Assembly (NCBI GenBank): GCA_021828925.1
Contig: JAJZCT010000005.1
Coordinates: 1-19,313, forward strand
Source of the DNA: Planctomycetota bacterium
GTDB lineage: Bacteria > Planctomycetota > Phycisphaerae > WQYP01
Direction: 5' to 3'
DNA length: 19,313 nt
Of the stretch, positions 14,976 to 19,313 are shown piece after piece. A program made the position numbers and the translations under genes. The notes under the pieces were generated by a model that worked only from the letters and a program-made list of their open reading frames with translations, searched no databases and was not told where the DNA came from. Numbering within the stretch: position 1 is the first letter of the stretch; the number at the start of each line of letters is the position of its first letter.

Positions 14976-15896
14976 ATGACGTATGAACAGTTAATGACAT
15001 TTCTGGCGGTGGCTGACTCCGGCGGCTTTAGCGCGGGGGCCAAACTTCAAGGCATCAGTCAGCCGGCGGTTTCCATGCAGATGGCGCTTTTGGAAAAGTC
15101 GCTGGGCGTGCGGCTTATGGACCGCCGCCCCCGCGGTATTATTTTAACCGATGCCGGCGTGACACTCGTACAGTATTCCCGCCGCCTGGCGGAACTCTTT
15201 TCCGAAACCGAACATGCCCTTGCCGACATACGGGATCTTAAACAGGGCCGTCTGGCCATTGGGTCTAGTACCACGATTGGCGCTTATCTGCTGCCGGCGC
15301 TGCTGGCGGCCTATCGACAGGCGCATCCCGGTGTGGAACTTTCCGTGCGAATTGCCAACACTGCGGAAGTGCAGCAGGCCTTGCTGGATGGCACGCTGCA
15401 CCTGGGATTTACGGAAGGCTCCGCTGAAAATCCCGAACTTGCCAGCCGGGTATTTTGGAAAGATCAGTTGGTGCCCATTGTTCCCGCAAATCATCCATTA
15501 ACCAAACGTAAGCGTGTCACCTTGGAAATGCTGGCCCAAGAACCGTTGATTATCCGGGAACCCGGCTCTGGCACCCGCACCGTGCTGGAACTCGCCGCCG
15601 CCCAACGCGGTGTAACACTCAAACCGATTCTGGAACTCGCCAGTACCGAAGCCATTAAGGCGCTGGTGGCCGCCGGTGCCGGCGTTGCAGTCATTTCCGC
15701 CCTCGCCATCGGGGAGTCTGCCGCCGCAACCAACGCCCACGGAATAGTCTCCCTGAATCTTGCCGACGGACGCATTGAAAGATCCCTGCACATGCTTTGG
15801 GTTAAAAGCCGCCATTGGAGCAAACCCGTGGAGCAGTTTATCGCGTTACTCCGCACCAAAACGAAACTCATCGAAACAAAACCTATCGACGCTTGA
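14976..15896 (+). CDS. LysR-family transcriptional regulator, divergent from yeiH
   Basis: 306 residues. The N-terminal winged helix-turn-helix (about 1-60) has FLAVADSGGFSAGAKLQGIS followed by QPAVSMQMALLEKSLGVRLMDR and RGIILTDAG, the LysR signature. A linker helix (about 60-88) leads to the periplasmic-binding-protein-like effector domain (about 90-300), with GRLAIGSSTTIGAYLLPALL, HLGFTEGSAENPEL and EPGSGTRTVLE. The GSSTTIGAYLLP and R-E-P-G-S-G-T-R motifs occur in CysB/CbbR/YeiE-type regulators whose effector pocket binds small oxyanions or metabolites. Its likely target is the adjacent yeiH-like gene (inference from position). No Shine-Dalgarno site precedes the ATG; the leader is A/T-rich. 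A TTGACA at 14897-14902 could be its -35 box, but no convincing -10 follows. Confidence 0.93.
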   Translation: MTYEQLMTFLAVADSGGFSAGAKLQGISQPAVSMQMALLEKSLGVRLMDRRPRGIILTDAGVTLVQYSRRLAELFSETEHALADIRDLKQGRLAIGSSTTIGAYLLPALLAAYRQAHPGVELSVRIANTAEVQQALLDGTLHLGFTEGSAENPELASRVFWKDQLVPIVPANHPLTKRKRVTLEMLAQEPLIIREPGSGTRTVLELAAAQRGVTLKPILELASTEAIKALVAAGAGVAVISALAIGESAAATNAHGIVSLNLADGRIERSLHMLWVKSRHWSKPVEQFIALLRTKTKLIETKPIDA

Positions 15897-15921
15897 TTCT
15901 CCGTGCACAATCCTTTCTAAT
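15893..15921 (+). promoter_or_regulatory. Candidate promoter of mscL
   Basis: TTGATT (4/6) at 15893-15898 overlaps the LysR stop codon. A 17-nt spacer and TCTAAT (5/6) at 15916-15921 follow. The predicted start near 15928 leaves a leader of about 38 nt that contains AGGAG. Confidence 0.4.
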
Positions 15922-15951
15922 ATCTCTCATTGGACCCGATCATATTGTTGC

Positions 15952-15956
15952 AGGAG
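15952..15956 (+). promoter_or_regulatory. Shine-Dalgarno site that fixes the mscL start
   Basis: AGGAG lies 9 nt before the ATG at 15966-15968. It sits inside the longer frame that could begin at the TTG at 15930, which argues that the ATG at 15966 is the true start. Confidence 0.7.
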
Positions 15957-15965
15957 TTGTACGCT

Positions 15966-16502
15966 ATGGATTTTGATACAAAAAAGCTGCTGGATCATAA
16001 GGCGCTGAAGGAAAAGACCTTGGGATTCCACCATGAATTCAAAAAATTCCTGTTTCAAGGCAATGCGCTTTCACTGGCGATCGGTGTCATTATTGGCGGT
16101 GCTTTTGGCGGATTTGTCGGCAAGGTCAACGCTGATCTGATTATGCCGATTATCAATTTATTCCTGCCCAACGGCTCCTGGCGCACGGCGGGTATTACCA
16201 TTGGCCATGTTCCCAAACTTAATCCCACGACATTCAAACCCATTCTTGATCCGAAAACGCACCAGGTAATTTTGGAGCCGGTGAAATTGCTCATTGGCGA
16301 TCTGGGCAATACGTTTCTGACTTTAATCATTACCGGCCTAGTCTGTTTTATCGTCATTAAATTGTTGGTAAAGGCCCCGCCACCGCCACCGCCCGCGCCG
16401 CCGCCACCGCCGACAAAGACGTGCCCCTTCTGCCTGGACACCATTCCGGAAGCCGCGACTAAATGCAAAAGCTGTTGCAGCCAACAGCCGGTGGCAGCTT
16501 AA
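15966..16502 (+). CDS. mscL: Large-conductance mechanosensitive channel MscL with C-terminal zinc-ribbon
   Basis: 178 residues. The N-terminal amphipathic helix ([12 protein letters not shown], 22-33) and pore helix TM1 ([26 protein letters not shown], about 36-61) match MscL, including the small-residue G/A packing pattern and the D-x-I-M-P end. A periplasmic loop of about 50 residues precedes TM2 (about 112-136). Instead of the usual short cytoplasmic helix bundle, the chain continues with a 13-residue Pro/Ala linker (137-149) and a compact metal-site module: C153-x2-C156...C167-x2-C170. MscL opens under membrane tension to release solutes on osmotic downshock. Similar zinc-ribbon tails occur in some MscL-family proteins, but the role is not established. 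It starts 69 bp after the LysR gene, with its own promoter likely. Confidence 0.93.
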   Translation: MDFDTKKLLDHKALKEKTLGFHHEFKKFLFQGNALSLAIGVIIGGAFGGFVGKVNADLIMPIINLFLPNGSWRTAGITIGHVPKLNPTTFKPILDPKTHQVILEPVKLLIGDLGNTFLTLIITGLVCFIVIKLLVKAPPPPPPAPPPPPTKTCPFCLDTIPEAATKCKSCCSQQPVAA

Positions 16503-16541
16503 CGACGGGGTAAGTGCCGGGGCGGGCCAGTAGATTGCCCG

Positions 16542-18689
16542 GTGATGATCTACGCCCCATTAAGACAGTTGGTCTGCGTCATGAAGCCACGTATTGCCTA
16601 CCGCCGAACATCCTCTTCCACGTCCGGCGGCGGCAATCATCTGCCGCGCTGGGTGTTAATGCCGGCAATGCTGATTTCCACCCTGCTGATAATGCTGGTC
16701 ATTTCCGGATCGCAAACGCCGTCCGTATTGGCCACGCTGTGTAACGTCGCCTGGGCCGGCATTATTATTCTGCCGGCAATATTGCTGGGCCTGGCACTGT
16801 CCCATCCCTTGCGCGACCTGCCCATGATGCAACTTTCCCCTTGGCCCCTGGGCTTTCGCTTGGTTTTGGCGGCGGCGCTGGGCATGGGAGCCTTGAGCCT
16901 GGCCACACTGGCACTGGGAAGTTGCGGCCTGATTTCCGGCCCGGCTTGTGCCATTCTGTTAATCATCTCTGCCGCCGCCGGCTACCCTTTCGCTCGCCAA
17001 TTAAAAGCCCAACTGGAATTTCTAGGCCGCCCCCTGCAACGCCGACACGCTCTTATTCTGTTGGGCTGCATTCCCCTGGCCGTGCTGCTGATTGCCGTGT
17101 GCTTTCCCGCCGGAACATTATGGCACACCGAAGGCAATGGCTTTGATGTGCTGGAATACCATTTACAATTACCCCGGCAGTTTCTGGCTCTGCACAGCAC
17201 GGCACCGGTGCATGAAAACATCTACTCATTTATGACATTAAATATGGAAATGCTCTATCTGATTTTAGCCGCCGAGGCAAAATCCGCGATCGGGGCGGGT
17301 TATATTTATTCTCTGGTATTCGGAGCGCAAATATCACATGCCATCGTGACGCTTCTGGCGGTTGCGGGAATACTCCTGGCACCGCTGAATCTGAAGGCCG
17401 CAGGCCGCATTCTTTCGGCACTGGTGTTGCTGGCCACGCCTTGGACCCTGGTTGTGGGATCTTTGGCCTATAACGACGGTGCGGTTCTGTTGTATGCAGT
17501 ATTGGCTATCAGTCTGGCGTGCGTGGCGACGCGCTGGCCCGAGTGGCTGGTACTGGGCGTACTGGTGGGTTTGGCCGTGGGAACCAAAATGACCGCCGGC
17601 GTTATGGTGGCACTGCCGATTGCCGCCATTCTTCTGGCGCGCCGCAATTTTCGCCAGTTGGCAATTGTTACGGTTACCGCATTACTTATTTACAGCCCCT
17701 GGATGGTCCGTTCCATGGCCGCCACCCACACTGGCCGCAGCCTGGGCAATCCGATATTTCCCATTTTTACCGGCACCCTGGGCCGCGGCCATTGGAGTAA
17801 ATCCATCGCCTTGCGCTTCGACCGGGGCCACCGCCCGCCCGCGCGGGATGCGGGCGTAGCGGGGCATTTGCACGCCTTGGTTGATCAATCAATTCTCAAT
17901 CGCCAATGGTCGCCGGGGATCGCCGCCTGGCTCGATGCCTTGCAGGCCAAACCCGGTTTTCCCGGCCCGCAAACCCCTTGGCTTTTACGATTCGGCCCAC
18001 TTTGGCTGGTGCTGATTCCCGCGGCCGCCCTGGCCCTATTTACCGGAATTCAGGCCTGGCTTTTAGCGCTCTGCCTGCTGGTGCAAGTGCTCGCCTGGAT
18101 AACCTGCACCCAATTGCAGGCCAGATTTTTATTGCCTGCGATTATTCCATTGGCCTGGATGCTGGGAATGGCGGCTGATCTGCTGCCCGGCTATTGTGCC
18201 TTCGCCGCTGCAGGGCTTGCGGTGCAGGCCGCCGCCTGTGCGTTACTGCTTAGACCCGAAGCGGGCCTTTTATTTGGGCCAATCAATCCCCAAATGCCCG
18301 CTCCTATCGGTGCTGCGATCAGTCTGCCCGAAGATTGGCTTTTATCACCTCCACCGCCGGGACAATTTACATCCCATACCACCTATTATCTGGAAGGTTT
18401 GAGCACCCCGCTGTACATCCGCGGGCACGTTATTTACGCCACCGTCTTTGATCGCAACAAGCTGGCCAGAGCCTTTCACCACGGCGGCGCGGCTGCTGCA
18501 CTGCGTTATCTGCAAAGCCATCACGTGAATTATCTTATCCTCGATTGGCCGGAAATAATTCGCCTGCGAAAAACCTACGGCTTTGATCCGATCATCACCC
18601 CAAAAAACATCGCCAAACTCCAGTCCCTGGGACTAACCCCCATACCCCAACCCACCGCCCCCGGCATCGTGATTGATCACGTGCCCTGA
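16542..18689 (+). CDS. Large multi-membrane protein, probable GT-C fold glycosyltransferase
   Basis: Up to 715 residues. After a basic N-terminus, hydrophobic helices run from about 37 to 590 (roughly 12-14), followed by a soluble C-terminal domain of about 120 residues. The segment after one helix reads TEGNGFDVLEYHLQLPRQFL (196-215). Position and chemistry (D202, E205, H207 soon after a membrane helix) are those of the acidic first loop in some polyprenyl-phosphate-dependent GT-C enzymes, and the later YNDGAVLLYAVLAISLA, GLAVGTKMTAG and LIYSPWMVRS segments fit that type. The likely job is lipid-linked sugar transfer to an envelope polymer; the exact family is inferred. The start is uncertain (ATG at 16542 or 16581) and neither has a clear ribosome site. 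It lies 39 bp after mscL, possibly in the same transcript. Its 3' end overlaps an opposing coding-like frame by 13 bp. Confidence 0.75.
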   Translation: MMIYAPLRQLVCVMKPRIAYRRTSSSTSGGGNHLPRWVLMPAMLISTLLIMLVISGSQTPSVLATLCNVAWAGIIILPAILLGLALSHPLRDLPMMQLSPWPLGFRLVLAAALGMGALSLATLALGSCGLISGPACAILLIISAAAGYPFARQLKAQLEFLGRPLQRRHALILLGCIPLAVLLIAVCFPAGTLWHTEGNGFDVLEYHLQLPRQFLALHSTAPVHENIYSFMTLNMEMLYLILAAEAKSAIGAGYIYSLVFGAQISHAIVTLLAVAGILLAPLNLKAAGRILSALVLLATPWTLVVGSLAYNDGAVLLYAVLAISLACVATRWPEWLVLGVLVGLAVGTKMTAGVMVALPIAAILLARRNFRQLAIVTVTALLIYSPWMVRSMAATHTGRSLGNPIFPIFTGTLGRGHWSKSIALRFDRGHRPPARDAGVAGHLHALVDQSILNRQWSPGIAAWLDALQAKPGFPGPQTPWLLRFGPLWLVLIPAAALALFTGIQAWLLALCLLVQVLAWITCTQLQARFLLPAIIPLAWMLGMAADLLPGYCAFAAAGLAVQAAACALLLRPEAGLLFGPINPQMPAPIGAAISLPEDWLLSPPPPGQFTSHTTYYLEGLSTPLYIRGHVIYATVFDRNKLARAFHHGGAAAALRYLQSHHVNYLILDWPEIIRLRKTYGFDPIITPKNIAKLQSLGLTPIPQPTAPGIVIDHVP

Positions 18690-19146
18690 TACACGGATCG
18701 CTTGCGCAGTTGCCCACTAAGTTTTAGCCATTGCGGAAAGCCCCAGAGAGTCGCGTTGGGAATATTGCGATGGACTCCATAAATTTTGGCACCCATCTTC
18801 GAAACGCGGAGATTCGTTACGCATTCAATATTTTTTCTTTTGTATAGCTTTTCCTCAGTGACAAGTTAAACAGGTCCACCGTTTCAAGGCGGTACCCGGG
18901 GAAGTGTCGGCTGGCATTTTCCCGCGCCTGGGAGAGAATGTTATTTGGTAGAGTGGAGTTCTCGGCCCACAGGGGATGCCGTGCGATCCAAATTTTCCTA
19001 CTACTGCTCTGGATAAGCCCCGGTAGTTCTCCAAAGTTGTGGGATGTAAAATCTGTAAACGCGATACAGAACGAGGTGCATGCATTGTCTGCAGATTCCA
19101 ACCATTCGCCTCGCCACGTCGTGCTGAAGCGGATGTTCCAAGCCAC
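18677..19146 (-). pseudogene. Apparently frameshifted small gene or gene remnant, unrecognised family
   Basis: On the minus strand an open frame from a GTG at 19146 runs to TAA at 18817 (109 residues), with natural-looking segments such as TTWRGEWLESADNAC, WIARHPLWAENS and PGYRLETVDLFNLSLR. An A6 run (18836-18831) comes shortly before its stop. Adding one A to that run would join it to another open frame that continues as KNIECVTNLRVSKMGAKIYG, then VHRNIPNATLWGFPQWLKL, then a basic end, to TGA at 18677-18679, for about 155 residues in total. No ATG and only a weak ribosome site are seen at the 5' end, and an in-frame TAA stands at 19177-19179. I do not recognise the product. It may be a frameshifted gene, a truncated remnant, a homopolymer sequencing error or a slippage-controlled gene. 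The end overlaps the opposing membrane-protein gene by 13 bp. Confidence 0.35.
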
Positions 19147-19276
19147 TTTTTGCGCAACTCGTTTATTTACAATGACTTACGCACGTTTTTCGCGTTTGCG
19201 TGTAGCCACTAAAATGTTTGATATTATTTTATATTGCTCTTGCTTTTAGATTTATTCGTGTTATACTGTGGCCACT
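18690..19276. other. Gap without an intact gene; mostly remnant-like sequence plus A/T-rich promoter region
   Basis: 18690-19146 holds only the broken minus-strand frames described separately. 19147-19276 is A/T-rich with no coding pattern, and contains an extended -10 promoter near its end. Three copies of a short (A/G)GCCACT word (19141, 19204 and 19270) are spaced 63 and 66 bp apart. Plus-strand frames across 18938-19249 look like shadows. Confidence 0.5.
19240..19267 (+). promoter_or_regulatory. Extended -10 promoter for the gene entering at the window end
   Basis: TTGCTT (3/6) at 19240-19245, a 16-nt spacer, and TATACT at 19262-19267 preceded by TG (19259-19260), the extended -10 form. 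The start would be near 19274, only about 3 nt before the ATG at 19277, which implies a nearly leaderless message. Confidence 0.45.
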
Positions 19277-19313
19277 ATGCACGTGGATGAAGGTCATTCC
19301 GGTCCCTATGTTC
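19277..19313 (+). CDS. Start of an unidentified gene (3' part outside window)
   Basis: An ATG 9 nt after a good extended -10 box opens a frame MHVDEGHSGPYV that is still open at the window end. No Shine-Dalgarno site precedes it, consistent with leaderless translation. Twelve residues are too few to name the product, and the true start may differ. Confidence 0.35.
   Translation, partial: MHVDEGHSGPYV

Noticed and set aside
18938..19249. Plus-strand 103-codon open frame near the window end
   Set aside because: It runs antisense to a more protein-like frame, has no ribosome site, and its end lies in A/T-rich promoter-like DNA.

Overview
The window looks like bacterial chromosome, mid-50s % GC by eye, densely coded, with housekeeping-type and envelope genes. 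It contains no phage, plasmid, transposase or CRISPR signal. The gene mix (tandem CNNM/CBS proteins, an unrecognised lipoprotein, several envelope glycosyltransferases, RNase R, a YeiH/LysR pair, an MscL with a zinc-ribbon tail) and the frequent absence of Shine-Dalgarno sites would suit a Planctomycetota-like or other PVC-group bacterium. That assignment is an impression from gene style, not a measured result.

Layout. 1-330 is the 3' end of a TPR-type gene. 334-2666 (minus) is a two-gene CNNM/CBS operon with a 4-bp stop/start overlap and a perfect hairpin just ahead of its first start codon. 2887-4512 is an unrecognised lipoprotein. 4765-11105 is a glycan-type block: a 2-hydroxyacid dehydrogenase and a GT10 (fucosyltransferase-like) gene in tandem, an opposing GT-C membrane glycosyltransferase, a FkbM methyltransferase and an opposing GT9 (heptosyltransferase-like) gene. 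11185-14847 (minus) holds RNase R and, upstream of it, a YeiH-family membrane protein. That protein is divergent from a LysR regulator (14976-15896), and a 12-bp palindrome lies inside the predicted yeiH promoter. 15966-18689 is MscL followed by a large GT-C-like membrane protein. 18690-19276 has no intact gene, but its minus strand carries two coding-like frames that would join across an A6 run. A new gene probably starts at 19277.

How the genes may work together. The dehydrogenase, GT10, GT-C, FkbM and GT9 products fit assembly or decoration of a surface glycan, although gene orientations are mixed and at least four promoters seem to serve the block. The LysR and YeiH genes form the classic divergent regulator/target pair. 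MscL and the CNNM proteins are envelope ion/osmotic functions.

The most unusual points are: (i) a degraded second copy of the GT10 C-terminal tail at 8701-8765, so that the GT-C gene is bracketed by related sequences; (ii) the apparently frameshifted small gene at 18677-19146; (iii) the hairpin or palindrome controls at the cnnm, rnr and yeiH 5' ends; (iv) the zinc-ribbon MscL. I did not find a clearly new multi-gene system.
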